A stretch of 64,000 nt of DNA from Betaproteobacteria bacterium (GCA_009778785.1 WRFN01000005.1:1-64000), one strand, 5' to 3'. Shown: positions 41,060 to 54,266, numbered from the stretch's first letter. The notes: a model not told the origin generated them from the letters alone. Program-made: numbers and translations.

Positions 41060-43786
41060 CTAGCCCGCCTCTTCGAGCCTCTTTTTCCACATTGCGACAA
41101 CTGCCTCCCGTTCGCGGGCGTAAAGCGCCGGATCGACGCGAGCGTTATCTTCGCCTTGTAACTGGACGGCATGTTGCTGGCGGCGGTAAAGCCGATACGC
41201 CTGAATGGCGGCGTCGGCTTCGGCGGCGGTGATGAGGCCGAGCGTCGAGGTAGCGGTGAGCAGGGCGACGTTGCCGGTGTTGCGGGTCAAGGTCGGGAAG
41301 CGGTGGGCGTGCGCGAGCACCAGAAACTGGACGAGGAATTCGATATCGACCATTCCGCCGCGATCATGTTTGACATCGAAGCGCGCGTCCGAATGGAGGT
41401 GCCCTTCCAGCATGCGCTCGCGCATGGCGAGGATGTCGCGGCGCAAAACTTCAATGTCGCGCGGTTGTTGCAGCAGTGCCGCTCGTTCACGCATGAAGGC
41501 GGCGCCCAGTTCGTTATCGCCGGCGATGAAGCGGGCGCGGGTGAGCGCTTGATGTTCAAACGTCCACGCTTTTTCGCGCTGGTAACGGACGAAAGCGTCC
41601 CAACGCGAGATCAGCAAACCGCTGCTGCCGTCGGGACGCAGTCGCAAATCGGTGGCGTAGAGGTTGCCGGCGGCGGTGGTGCTGGTCAGCCAAGTGTTCA
41701 TCCGTTGCGCCAGTCGCGTGTAGCGGGCGACGGCTTCGTCGCCGTCGTCGCCGACTTCATAGAGGAAAACCAGATCAAGGTCGGAGCCGTAGCTCATTTC
41801 CTTGCTGCCCAGTTTGCCGTAGCCGATGATGGCGAAGCGCGGCGGCGGCGCGTTTTCGGGCATCAGCGTTCGCCAGCAATGGGCGAGGGTCATTTCAAGA
41901 ACGAGATCGGCGAGCGCGGTGAGGTGATCGGCCAGGCGTTCGACGGTCAGTTGTCCGGCGAGGTCTTGCGCCAGCAAGCGAAAAGTTTGGGCGTGCTGAA
42001 AGTGGCGCAGTTCATCCATTTGCCGCTCAGTGTCGCCGATGTGCGCGTCCAGAATTTGCGTCAGTTCGTCGCGCCAGGCGAGCCAATCGGGTTCGGCGAG
42101 AAGCACTTGCGGCGCCAGCAATTCGTCGAGCAAAATCGGGTGGCGGTTCAGATAATCGGCCGCCCACGAGGACGCGGCGAGCAAGCGGGCGAGGGTCGGC
42201 AACGCCTGCGGATGTTCGGAGAGCAGCGCCAGATATGCGCTGCGGCGGCTGATGGTTTCGAGCAGCGTGAACAAGCGCAGGAACAAAGTGTCGATGGCGG
42301 CGGCGCTTGAAGTCGGCGGCGGCGAAACGATGGCGGGAGCGATGTCGATGAGTTGTTGCGTCAGCGCATCGAAGCGTTGCTGCGAGCGTTCGGGCAGCGC
42401 GGCGTAGCGTTTGCTTTCGCGCGCGCGCAGGATGCGGTCGGCGATAGCGGCGGGGTCGCTGAAGCGATGCGCAGCCAGCGTTTGGCGAAGTTGCTCCGTT
42501 GCCTCCGGCGTGTTCCACGCGGCGGAAACGGAAGGCGCTGACGTTGCAAGCGTGGCGGGCGCATCGTCGTCACCGAGCAACGCTTCAAAACGCTGCACGA
42601 CCCGTTGCCGATGGGCACCGAGCGCTTCTTGAAACGCGGCGAGAGAAGCGAAGTTCATGCTGTGCGCCAACGCTGTGCGAGACGCTTCGTCTTCCGGCAG
42701 GGTTTGCGTCGCCAGATCGTCGCGGTATTGCAGACGGTGCTCGACTCGCCGCAGAAAATCGTAAGCGGCGAGCAGGTCTTCGACGGCATCGTTCGGCAGC
42801 AACTCGCGTTCGCCGAGCGCCCGCAACGCGGCGCGGGTGCCGCGTAGTTGCAAGGCCGGAACGCGGCCGCCGCGAACGATTTGCTGCGCTTGCGCGATGA
42901 ATTCGATGTCGCGGATGCCGCCGCTGCCCAGCTTGATGTTGTGCGCGTAGCCGCGCGTTTTGCCCTGCGCCCGGATTTGTTCGCGCACATCGCGCAATCC
43001 TTCGTAGGCGTCGAAGTCGAGGTATTTCCGATAGACGAAAGGCGCGATCAGTTGCTGCAATTCGTCGTGCCGCTCACCGGTGAGCGGCAACGCTTTCAGC
43101 CAGGCGTAACGTTCCCACATTCGCCCCTGCGCCGTCAGATAATGTTCAAGCCCGTCGAAGGAAATAGCCAGCGGCGCGGAGTCGCCGTAAGGGCGTAGCC
43201 GCATATCGACGCGAAACACGAAACCGTCGGCGGTCACTTCGTCGATGGCGGCGATGACGCGCTGCCCCAGACGAACGAAAAACTCGTGGTTGCTGAGTGA
43301 GCGGGCGCCGTCGGTTTCGCCGTCTTCGGGGTAGAGAAAAACAAGGTCGATGTCGGACGACACGTTCAATTCCCCGCCGCCCAGCTTGCCCATGCCGACG
43401 ACGATGAACGGCTGAATCTCGCCCGCCGCGTTGCGCGGCCAACCGCGCGTTTCGGCGAGTTGTGTCTGATGCAGCGCGACCGCCGCGTTGAGGGCGTCGG
43501 TGGCCAGCCGCCCCATGTTGCCGCAAACTTCGTCGAGATCGGCCAGCCCGGTCAGGTCGCGCGCCATCGTGTGCAGCATGATGTGCTGGCGGGCGCGGCG
43601 CAACACAACGGCAAGGGCGTCGGCGTCGCCGGAAGCAGACAAAACCGCTGCGATAGGCTGGGTGACGACGGCGTTCCAGTCGAGCGGCTTTTCGAGCGCT
43701 GTCTCCCACGTGTCGCGGTATTCAGGACGCGCCGCCACCATCCGCTGGGCGTAGGTGCTGAAAGAAAGAGCTTGAGACAGATCCAT
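41060..43786 (-). CDS. glnE: Bifunctional glutamine synthetase adenylyltransferase / adenylyl-removing enzyme
   Basis: Controls glutamine synthetase by adenylylation and deadenylylation in response to PII. The 908 residues hold two nucleotidyltransferase domains: GMGKLGGGELNVSSDIDLVF (removase half, residues ~150) and GYGKLGSKEMSYGSDLDLVF (transferase half, ~640), each with the metal-binding DxD. PII-uridylyl-transferase-like helical domains follow each, e.g. KHDRGGMVDIEFLVQFLVLA near the C-terminus. Length is normal. Divergently oriented to yhdP at 43.9 kb, a layout common in betaproteobacteria. Confidence 0.96.
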   Translation of the reverse strand: MDLSQALSFSTYAQRMVAARPEYRDTWETALEKPLDWNAVVTQPIAAVLSASGDADALAVVLRRARQHIMLHTMARDLTGLADLDEVCGNMGRLATDALNAAVALHQTQLAETRGWPRNAAGEIQPFIVVGMGKLGGGELNVSSDIDLVFLYPEDGETDGARSLSNHEFFVRLGQRVIAAIDEVTADGFVFRVDMRLRPYGDSAPLAISFDGLEHYLTAQGRMWERYAWLKALPLTGERHDELQQLIAPFVYRKYLDFDAYEGLRDVREQIRAQGKTRGYAHNIKLGSGGIRDIEFIAQAQQIVRGGRVPALQLRGTRAALRALGERELLPNDAVEDLLAAYDFLRRVEHRLQYRDDLATQTLPEDEASRTALAHSMNFASLAAFQEALGAHRQRVVQRFEALLGDDDAPATLATSAPSVSAAWNTPEATEQLRQTLAAHRFSDPAAIADRILRARESKRYAALPERSQQRFDALTQQLIDIAPAIVSPPPTSSAAAIDTLFLRLFTLLETISRRSAYLALLSEHPQALPTLARLLAASSWAADYLNRHPILLDELLAPQVLLAEPDWLAWRDELTQILDAHIGDTERQMDELRHFQHAQTFRLLAQDLAGQLTVERLADHLTALADLVLEMTLAHCWRTLMPENAPPPRFAIIGYGKLGSKEMSYGSDLDLVFLYEVGDDGDEAVARYTRLAQRMNTWLTSTTAAGNLYATDLRLRPDGSSGLLISRWDAFVRYQREKAWTFEHQALTRARFIAGDNELGAAFMRERAALLQQPRDIEVLRRDILAMRERMLEGHLHSDARFDVKHDRGGMVDIEFLVQFLVLAHAHRFPTLTRNTGNVALLTATSTLGLITAAEADAAIQAYRLYRRQQHAVQLQGEDNARVDPALYAREREAVVAMWKKRLEEAG

Positions 43787-43899
43787 AGCGGAAAAATGTT
43801 GTCGTTAAACGTTGCCGAATTGTAAGCGGTTACGCACGTCTCGAAAAATACAGGTGAACCAGAGTACAATCACCCCACTATTCTATTATTATCCACTGG

Positions 43900-43923
43900 C
43901 TTGCCGAAGGGGCAAGTTTTTTT
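43900..43923 (+). terminator. Terminator-like hairpin in the yhdP leader (possible attenuator)
   Basis: CTTGCC-GAAGG-GGCAAG followed by seven T on the plus strand. No plus-strand gene lies upstream; the divergent glnE starts at 43786. The hairpin therefore sits in the 5' leader of yhdP, 26 nt before the chosen start. Confidence 0.5.
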
Positions 43924-43948
43924 GCGCGCAAACACCGAGAGAACAGGT

Positions 43949-46900
43949 TTGAATTCCCGCACCATTTTTATTCTTCTCCGTTTCTTGCGGTTTCTCAAGT
44001 ATGTGCTGATCGCGGTGGGAGTGCTGGCGGCGGTGTTCATCATCGGTTTGCTGGTGCTTCGTTTCGTGCTGTTGCCGCAATGGGAAGCGCAGCCGAGCAA
44101 AGTGGCGAATTTTATCGGGGATCGTATCGGTTTGCCGGTGGCCATCGGCACGCTCGAAACCAGTTGGGATTGGTGGCGCCCGCAATTGACGGCGCGCGAC
44201 GTGAAGATTTTTCCGGCGGCAAAAGCAAGCGCTGACTCCGGCGCTGAGCCTTCCGACGCTGAGGCCGAGGCGCAAGTGGCGCTGCCGGAAGTCGGCGCGC
44301 AAATCGACACCTGGAATTCGCTGTTTCATTTGGACGTTCGTTTTCAGCGGCTGTGGATCGACCAGCCGACGCTCATCGTGCGGCGCGACACTGCCGGTCG
44401 TTTTTTTGTCGGCGGCGTGTTGCTGATGGCTTCGCCGGAGGAGGACGGGGACGGCAGCGGCGGAAAATTCGTGGACTGGCTTCTGCGTCAACGCGCCATC
44501 GAAATTAACAGTGGCACTATCGAATGGCGCGACGAAAAACGCAGCGCGCCGCCGCTGGTCGTCGAGCAAATGGATTTTCGCGCCGAGCGAAGTTTGTCGC
44601 ATTACCGTTTCGGCTTGCGCGGCGATCTGGTATCGGAAACGGGCGCGACGTTCGAGGTGCGCGGCGAAGCTGCCGCCGGTTTGCTGCAACGCAGTTTCGA
44701 CCGCGATTGGCAAGGTTATGTCCGGCTGGATCGCGTAGATCTCGGCAGCTTGCGGCAATGGCTCGACTTGCCGATTGCGATGACGCACGGTGAGGGTAAC
44801 GTGCAAACATGGGTGACGTTGTCGAAGCAGCGCGTGGTGTCGGCAACGGTCGATATGGCGCTGCAAAACGTCAAGGCCGCTCTGGCGCCTGCCGCCGAAC
44901 CGGCTATTGCACCGCTAGAGTTGCAGGAAATTCGCGGCCGCTTCACGGCGCGCGAGGAGCGCAACCGGCTCAGTTTCTCGACGGAAGGTTTGACCTTCAT
45001 CGAAAAGAGCGGCGCGCGTTTGGAACCGATGAATGTATCGCTGACGCTCGAAGGTCTCAGCCCGGCCACCCCGTTGCCGCTGGCGACGTTGTTGACGCAA
45101 GCGCCGAGTGGCCGCTTTGAATTCGACCGGCTCAACGTGTCGGCGTTGAGCGGGCTGCTGCCGTCGTTGCCGTTGCCGGACGGTTGGCGCGAGCCGCTGG
45201 CGGCACTCGATGCGCGCGGGACTCTGGAGAACGGCAGCGGCAGTTGGGAGCGCGTGCGCGAAGAAAACAAAAACGCGGAAAACAAAAAGGCCGAGAACGA
45301 AAACGTAGCGAACGAAAAAGCGAGTGAGCCATCGTGGCGATTGATTCATTACAGCGCGCGTGCCACGGTGCGTGGCGCGGGAGTGCAAGCGTATGGCGCT
45401 TACCCTGGCTTGCGCGGCATCAGCGGCGCCGTTTCGCTCGATGAGCAGCAGGGGAGTTTGACGCTGGCGGGACGTGAGGTTGTGCTTGATCTTCCGCGCG
45501 TGTTTCCCGAAGCGTTGTCGCTGGACACGGTGGGCGGCAACGTGCACTGGATGCACAAACCGGAGGGGCTGGTCGTTCAGATCGACGCGCTGCATTTTTC
45601 CAACCCTGATGTGGAAGGAACGATCAAGGGAACTTGGCAAGCCAACGGCAGCGATGGCATCGCTGATCTCTCGGCGCAAGTGCAGCGCGCCACCGCCAGC
45701 GGCGCCTATCGCTACATTCCGATCGTGGCCGGCGAGCATGTTCGCCACTGGTTGCAAGAGAGTCTCAAGGGCGGCACGGCCGATCGCGGCACGGTCACAT
45801 TGAAAGGCGAACTGGAGCATTTTCCGTTTGCCGACGGCAAACAAGGCAGCTTTGTTGCCGAAGCGCACGTGGCGGGCGCGCGGTTGGCTTACGATCCGGC
45901 CTGGCCGGCCATCGACGGCGTGGAAGCCGATCTTCGTTTTGAAAATAACACCATGGCCGTCACCGCCAAGCGCGGTTCTATTTTCGAGACGACGCTGGGG
46001 CAAACGCGCGCGACGATTCCCGATCTCGGTTCGCATCAGCCGCACTTGCACATCGACGGTTCGGCCAGCGGCCCGCTGATGTCGTACCTGAATTTTCTCG
46101 AACAAAGCCCCGTCGGCGGTTGGCTCGATCACATGTTCAAAGGCGCGCAAGCCTCCGGCAACGGAGCGCTGGCGTTGAAGCTCGACATTTCATTGAGCGG
46201 CGACGAAGCGAATGCGGTCAAAGGCAGCTTCAAACTGGCCGACGACACGCTCGACATTCCGGGGGTACCGCTGTTGTCGCACACGCGCGGCACGGTGTTC
46301 TTTACCGGACATGAAGTCAAAGCCGACGCTTTGAGTTTTGAAGCGCTGGGAGGGACGGGAACGCTCGCGCTGACCTCGCGCGACGGCGGCATCACGTTGA
46401 CGGGATCGGGAACGGCGAATCTCGCCAAGTTGCATCTCAACGATTTGCAAAGCGACGCGCAACCGTTGCTCGAGCGTTTGTCGGGAACCACGCCCTGGCA
46501 ACTGACTTTTAACGCCGGCGGCAACAAGGGAACGCATTGGGTGCTGACCTCGTCGCTGGTCGGAGCAAGTATCGATTTGCCCGAACCGCTGGGGAAAAGC
46601 GCGAATGCAACCGCGCCGTTGCGCATCGCGCACGATGCGGTGACGGTTAGCGGCAAGGAAACGGCGAACAAGGAAGAACACTGGCGCGTTGATTACCGTT
46701 CGCCGAGCGCACCGTTGGCCGTTGTCGCCAAGAGTGTTCCCGTCGGCGAAAAGTGGAAGCTGGAGCGTGCGCGGCTTCATCTCGGCGAAGCGCGCGGGGC
46801 GGCGGTAGCGTTGCCGGCCACGCCGGGGCTGTCGGTGCGCGGCACGCTGGCGCGGTTCAACACTGAACCTTGGTATGCGTTGTATCAATCGTTGCCCAAA

Positions 46901-48109
46901 CATGAGGAAGGCAATGTATTGCCGCTCGACGAAGTGGAGGTCAGCGTCGGCACCTTGAACACGCTGATGGGACGACAACTGCACGAGGTGAAGCTTTCGG
47001 CGCACAAGACGACAAACCTGTGGAACATCAACTTCGCTTGTCGCGAAGCCGAGGGCAACATGACTTGGGAGCAAGCCGACGCCAACGGCGCGGTCAACGG
47101 TCGCCTGAAGGGGTACTTCACGCGGCTGGCGCTGGCCGAAGTGAAGGATGAAAAAAATGCGGCCAAACGCAGCACGGTGTTGATTCCCGGCAGCGCCAAC
47201 CCGTGGCCGGTGATCGACTTCAAGATTGACAATTTTTCTTACAAAGAAAAAAATCTGGGACAACTTTCGATTCAAGCGGAGCCGCGCGGCACCGACTGGC
47301 GCATGGAAAACGTCGCTCTGGCCAACGCCGACGGCGTTGTGACGGCGAACGGTTGGTGGCACACCGCTCGACAAGCGCAACGCACCGAACTCAACATCGA
47401 AACGAAAATCAACGACGCCGAAAAATTTCTCGATCATTTCGGTGTGCCGAGAAGCGTGGTCGCCGCCGATGTGCAGTTGGACGGCGCGCTGTCCTGGGAG
47501 GGGGCGCCGAGCGATTTCGACATCAACTCGCTCGACGGTCATTTGACGCTGAACGTCGGCAGAGGACACTTCACCCGCATCGAGCCGGGGATCGGTCGCT
47601 TGTTGGGCGTATTCTCGTTGCAAGCGTTGCCGCGCCGGATCACGCTCGATTTCCGCGATATATTCAGCGAAGGTTTTGCCTTCGATGCGATCACCGGAAC
47701 CATCGACATCAAGGAAGGCATTTTGCGCACCGCCGATTTGCAGATGAACGGCGCGTCCGCCAAAGTGAAACTCAACGGTACGGTGGATCTGAGCAAGGAG
47801 GCACAGAATTTGAACGTGTATGTTCAGCCCAGTTTGACCGACAGCGTGTCGGTGGGCGCGGCGGGTGCGTCGGTGTTGTTGATGGCCAATCCGGTCGGCG
47901 CGGCGGCGGTCGGCATCGGCGCGCTGGTCGGGCAACTGATTCTCGGCAACCCCATCGAAAAAATCTTCAGTTACGAATACACCGTCAAAGGATCGTGGGA
48001 CGATCCGGTCGTCGAGAAAAAAACGCGCGAAGGATTGCAAGGGTCGTCGCCCGACGAAACCTCGGCGGCGACCGAGAGCAAGCCGGAGAATCAAACTCAA
48101 ACGCCTTAG
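43949..48109 (+). CDS. yhdP: YhdP-family AsmA-like envelope protein (TIGR02099)
   Basis: A very large inner-membrane-anchored periplasmic protein of the AsmA/TamB-like group, members of which take part in phospholipid transport to the outer membrane. One TM helix lies near the N-terminus (YVLIAVGVLAAVFIIGLLVL). The conserved early segment is IGLPVAIGTLETSWDWWRPQ and the diagnostic C-terminus is ANPVGAAAVGIGALVGQLIL with IEKIFSYEYTVKGSWDDP. TTG 43949 is chosen because an earlier TTG (43901) lies inside a terminator-like hairpin; about 1,386 aa result. A Lys/Asn/Glu-rich insert (ENKNAENKKAENENVANEKA) near residue 450 looks like a low-complexity linker. The nitrilase gene follows 9 nt later. Confidence 0.9.
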   Translation: MNSRTIFILLRFLRFLKYVLIAVGVLAAVFIIGLLVLRFVLLPQWEAQPSKVANFIGDRIGLPVAIGTLETSWDWWRPQLTARDVKIFPAAKASADSGAEPSDAEAEAQVALPEVGAQIDTWNSLFHLDVRFQRLWIDQPTLIVRRDTAGRFFVGGVLLMASPEEDGDGSGGKFVDWLLRQRAIEINSGTIEWRDEKRSAPPLVVEQMDFRAERSLSHYRFGLRGDLVSETGATFEVRGEAAAGLLQRSFDRDWQGYVRLDRVDLGSLRQWLDLPIAMTHGEGNVQTWVTLSKQRVVSATVDMALQNVKAALAPAAEPAIAPLELQEIRGRFTAREERNRLSFSTEGLTFIEKSGARLEPMNVSLTLEGLSPATPLPLATLLTQAPSGRFEFDRLNVSALSGLLPSLPLPDGWREPLAALDARGTLENGSGSWERVREENKNAENKKAENENVANEKASEPSWRLIHYSARATVRGAGVQAYGAYPGLRGISGAVSLDEQQGSLTLAGREVVLDLPRVFPEALSLDTVGGNVHWMHKPEGLVVQIDALHFSNPDVEGTIKGTWQANGSDGIADLSAQVQRATASGAYRYIPIVAGEHVRHWLQESLKGGTADRGTVTLKGELEHFPFADGKQGSFVAEAHVAGARLAYDPAWPAIDGVEADLRFENNTMAVTAKRGSIFETTLGQTRATIPDLGSHQPHLHIDGSASGPLMSYLNFLEQSPVGGWLDHMFKGAQASGNGALALKLDISLSGDEANAVKGSFKLADDTLDIPGVPLLSHTRGTVFFTGHEVKADALSFEALGGTGTLALTSRDGGITLTGSGTANLAKLHLNDLQSDAQPLLERLSGTTPWQLTFNAGGNKGTHWVLTSSLVGASIDLPEPLGKSANATAPLRIAHDAVTVSGKETANKEEHWRVDYRSPSAPLAVVAKSVPVGEKWKLERARLHLGEARGAAVALPATPGLSVRGTLARFNTEPWYALYQSLPKHEEGNVLPLDEVEVSVGTLNTLMGRQLHEVKLSAHKTTNLWNINFACREAEGNMTWEQADANGAVNGRLKGYFTRLALAEVKDEKNAAKRSTVLIPGSANPWPVIDFKIDNFSYKEKNLGQLSIQAEPRGTDWRMENVALANADGVVTANGWWHTARQAQRTELNIETKINDAEKFLDHFGVPRSVVAADVQLDGALSWEGAPSDFDINSLDGHLTLNVGRGHFTRIEPGIGRLLGVFSLQALPRRITLDFRDIFSEGFAFDAITGTIDIKEGILRTADLQMNGASAKVKLNGTVDLSKEAQNLNVYVQPSLTDSVSVGAAGASVLLMANPVGAAAVGIGALVGQLILGNPIEKIFSYEYTVKGSWDDPVVEKKTREGLQGSSPDETSAATESKPENQTQTP

Positions 48110-48118
48110 GAGAGCGCC

Positions 48119-48946
48119 ATGCGCCACATGAACGTTGCGGCAGTGCAAATGATCTCCGTTCCTGAAGTGGAAGCGAACCTCGTCGCGGCGCAACGCGGCA
48201 TTGAAGCCGCCGTGGCGCAAGGCGCCGAACTGGTGTTGTTGCCCGAATATTTCGGAACGTTGGGCGCGTCGTTGGCGGCGCGACAGGCCGCTTACGAAAA
48301 CGACGGCGACGGCGTACAACAACATTTTCTTTCGGAAACGGCGCGAACCCATCGCATTTATGTGATCGGCGGTTGTGTTCCGATTCGCGCAAGCTCACAA
48401 AAAAGCAGCGCACAAAACACCCGCGCCCGCAGCGCTTGTCTCGCCTATGGGCCGGACGGCAAACGCCTCGCGCGTTACGACAAAATTCATCTTTTCAAAT
48501 TTGCGCAAGGCGAAGAATCTTACGACGAAGCGCAGTTGATCGAAGCGGGAGATGTGTCTGCGTCGGTGGCGTTCGAGGCGCCGTGCGGAAAGGTTGCTTT
48601 ATCGATTTGCTACGACGTGCGTTTTCCGGAACTTTATCGGCGTTTCGGCGAAGTGACGTTAATGGTGGTTCCCGCCGCGTTCACGGCGACAACGGGACAA
48701 GCGCACTGGGAAATTCTGCTGCGCGCTCGCGCTATCGAAAATCAGTGCTACGTTCTTGCCGCCGGGCAGGGCGGCCGTCATCCGAACGGACGCGAAACCT
48801 ACGGGCACTCCATGCTGATCGATCCGTGGGGACAAATCGTGTCCTGCCTGCCGCAGGGCGAGGGTGTGGTGATCGGCGTCGTCGATCCGGCGCGAATCGA
48901 CGAAGTGCGGCGCTGGCTGCCGGCGTTGCAGCATCGGCGACTTTAA
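48119..48946 (+). CDS. Nitrilase-superfamily amidohydrolase (deaminated glutathione amidase-like)
   Basis: A 275-residue carbon-nitrogen hydrolase. The Glu-Lys-Cys triad is visible: LVLLPEYFGTLG, RYDKIHLFKFAQGE and SICYDVRFPELYRRF. The last motif is typical of Nit1/YbeM enzymes that hydrolyse deaminated glutathione. It follows yhdP by 9 nt in an apparent operon; in relatives tldD commonly follows, but here a small membrane protein gene does. Role in metabolite repair is inferred from the family. Confidence 0.9.
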   Translation: MRHMNVAAVQMISVPEVEANLVAAQRGIEAAVAQGAELVLLPEYFGTLGASLAARQAAYENDGDGVQQHFLSETARTHRIYVIGGCVPIRASSQKSSAQNTRARSACLAYGPDGKRLARYDKIHLFKFAQGEESYDEAQLIEAGDVSASVAFEAPCGKVALSICYDVRFPELYRRFGEVTLMVVPAAFTATTGQAHWEILLRARAIENQCYVLAAGQGGRHPNGRETYGHSMLIDPWGQIVSCLPQGEGVVIGVVDPARIDEVRRWLPALQHRRL

Positions 48947-48958
48947 GAGTTTGCAGCG

Positions 48959-49294
48959 ATGAAGAAATGGCTGGTTTTTGTTTTGGCGACACTGACGCCG
49001 GGGCTGGCCTTGGCTCAACACGGCGGAAGCGAAGGAATCATCATTGCCAACTTGTGGGGGGTTGTTTTAGCGCCCGTGGTTATAGCTTTCATCATGCTGG
49101 GCTTTTTTGAATGGAAAGTGATCTTTTTCTATATTGCCATCGTTGTCGTTACCTATGTTGCGTATGGCTTTTTTGTCTTTTTCTTTTGGTGGGAAAGAGA
49201 CCTGAGCTTGCTGTTTTTTATCGCAAGTAATGTGGGGCTTCTGGGCTTTCCGTTGGTTGCGACGTATGGGTTTTACAGAAAGACCAAGAAATAA
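48959..49294 (+). CDS. Small membrane protein of unknown function
   Basis: A 111-residue protein with a cleavable-looking signal (MKKWLVFVLATLTPGLALAQ) and about three further hydrophobic helices rich in Phe, Trp and Tyr, ending in a short basic tail. No family recognised. It follows the nitrilase gene by 12 nt, and is convergent with tgt 8 nt away, with no room for a conventional terminator. Confidence 0.65.
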   Translation: MKKWLVFVLATLTPGLALAQHGGSEGIIIANLWGVVLAPVVIAFIMLGFFEWKVIFFYIAIVVVTYVAYGFFVFFFWWERDLSLLFFIASNVGLLGFPLVATYGFYRKTKK

Positions 49295-49302
49295 AACAGC
49301 CC

Positions 49303-51535
<2,233 letters not shown>

Positions 51536-51729
51536 GACGAAAAAAGGAGAAGAACAGACGTATTTTACAGGACGGTTCAAGCGCGCCGGGAAATCGTTTC
51601 AGCAAGCACGATTCACCCCCCTTTTTTCTTGACAAAGAATCGTTTGAGTTTGTCGAAAGAGCACACCCTTTCCCGCAAGCGGGAGAGGGGACGGAACCCT
51701 GTTTTTGGGATACACTAAGCGCCGACCGC

Positions 51730-52506
51730 ATGACCCAACGGCACGACTTCTCCATGGACGATCAACAACTGCTTCGCTATAGCCGCCATCTGCTTCTGAA
51801 CGAATGGAGCCAGACGGCGCAGGAAAAATGCGCCGCCGCGCATGCGGTCATCGTCGGCGTCGGCGGGTTGGGATCGCCCGCCGCGCATTTTCTCGCGGCG
51901 TCCGGCGTCGGCGCGATCACCTTGTGCGACAACGACGACGTCGATCTGACCAATCTTCAGCGGCAGATGCTTTACACCACGGCTGATGTCGGCAAGCGAA
52001 AAGTGACGGCAGCACGCGACCGTTTGTTGGCGATAAACCCGACGATCACCGTGCGCGCTCGCAACGAGCGAATGGACGGCGCAGCGCTGAACGAACTCGT
52101 TCGCACCGCCGATGTTGTACTCGATTGCACCGACAATTTCAAAACGCGGCACGCGATCAATCGCGCTTGCGTTGCGTCGCGCGTGCCGCTGGTTTCGGGC
52201 GCGGTGATTCGTTTCGACGGGCAGGTAACGGTCTTCGACTTGCGCGAGCGCGAATCGCCGTGCTACCACTGCCTGTTCGGCGAGAACGAGTCGCTCGAAG
52301 AAGCGCGCTGCGCGACGATGGGCGTTTTCGCGCCGCTGGTCGGCATCATCGGCACGACACAGGCGGCAGAAGCGTTAAAGCTCCTGTCCGGAATCGGGCA
52401 ACCGCTGACCGGTCGTCTGCTGATGTTCGATGCGCTGACGACGCGATGGCAGCAGGTCGCCCTCAAGCGAAACCCTAACTGCGCGGTGTGTTCAGGAACG
52501 CGCTGA
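51730..52506 (+). CDS. MoeB/ThiF/HesA-family adenylyltransferase (E1-like)
   Basis: A 258-residue E1-like enzyme that adenylates the C-terminal Gly-Gly of a small ubiquitin-like sulfur carrier (MoaD or ThiS). It has the N-terminal MDDQQLLRYSRHLLLNEW, the ATP loop VIVGVGGLGSPAAHFLAASG, the DNDDVDLTNLQRQ metal/ATP motif, DCTDNFKTRHAINR, two zinc-binding CxxC pairs (CYHC and CAVC), and RCATMGVFAPLVGIIG as in MoeB/ThiF. It cannot be assigned to molybdopterin or thiamine synthesis alone. It is divergent from queA and convergent with slmA. Confidence 0.9.
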   Translation: MTQRHDFSMDDQQLLRYSRHLLLNEWSQTAQEKCAAAHAVIVGVGGLGSPAAHFLAASGVGAITLCDNDDVDLTNLQRQMLYTTADVGKRKVTAARDRLLAINPTITVRARNERMDGAALNELVRTADVVLDCTDNFKTRHAINRACVASRVPLVSGAVIRFDGQVTVFDLRERESPCYHCLFGENESLEEARCATMGVFAPLVGIIGTTQAAEALKLLSGIGQPLTGRLLMFDALTTRWQQVALKRNPNCAVCSGTR

Positions 52507-52511
52507 ATGCA

Positions 52512-53114
52512 TCAGTGCGTTGTTGCCACGCCGTTGCAGGCGGTCAGCAAAAAAGTCCGCTGCGCTTCCCAACCGTCTCGCGGGCGGCGCTTGAATCCTG
52601 TCTTCACGAAAAGCTGCCAGCGACCAGTCACATAAGCAGCCAGCACCGAGGCGTGGGCGCCGTGATCGTGTTCACGCGGCAACTGTTCGGCCAGTTGCGC
52701 AATGCGCAGTGACTGGCGAAAGCAGGCTTCGATCCGCTCGAAAATCTGGTTGATCCGCTGTTGCAAGCGTTCGTCCTCATGCACCAGAGCTTCGCCGGTC
52801 AGCACGCGGGTCATCCCCGGGTTTTTTTCGGCGAAGCCGAGCAGCATGGAAGTGATTTGCTCGGCTTGCGTGCAACCGTCTTCGCTGTCGGATTGGATTT
52901 TATTGATGAGCGAAAAGAGCGTGTTTTCGATGAACTCGATCAACTTTTCGTACATCTGTGCTTTGCTGGCGAAATGACGGTACAGCGCTGCCTCGGAAAC
53001 CCCGAGTTGCTCCGCCAACGCCTTGGTCGTGATTTTTTCTACGCGCGGATTTTCCAGCATGCTCGCCAAAGTCTGCGAAATCTGGTCGCGACGTTCTCCT
53101 TGTCGTCCTGCCAT
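52512..53114 (-). CDS. slmA: Nucleoid occlusion factor SlmA (TetR family)
   Basis: A DNA-binding protein that blocks FtsZ assembly over the chromosome. ATG 53114 follows GGGGAGG, giving 200 aa; the frame extending to 53189 is Arg/Glu-rich and not family-like. The helix-turn-helix reads TTKALAEQLGVSEAALYRHF, and the body begins RRDQISQTLASMLE and includes LTGEALVHEDERLQQRINQ, both close to SlmA. It lies about 95 nt from argB on the same strand, an arrangement known in other betaproteobacteria. Confidence 0.9.
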   Translation of the reverse strand: MAGRQGERRDQISQTLASMLENPRVEKITTKALAEQLGVSEAALYRHFASKAQMYEKLIEFIENTLFSLINKIQSDSEDGCTQAEQITSMLLGFAEKNPGMTRVLTGEALVHEDERLQQRINQIFERIEACFRQSLRIAQLAEQLPREHDHGAHASVLAAYVTGRWQLFVKTGFKRRPRDGWEAQRTFLLTACNGVATTH

Positions 53115-53209
53115 TTTCCTCCCCCTTTTTTTGATTTCCCTTCTACCTTCACTTCTCTCCGCCCTTCGCGCTCGACCTTCTTCTTTCAAACGCGAACCCC
53201 CCGCAGGGT

Positions 53210-54266
<1,057 letters not shown>

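Noticed and set aside
43901..43949. TTG at 43901 as the start of yhdP
   Set aside because: It lies inside a terminator-like hairpin and lacks a ribosome site; a later TTG is more plausible.
46190..48352. 720-residue minus-strand frame opposite yhdP
   Set aside because: Shadow of yhdP, which has clear family motifs at both ends.
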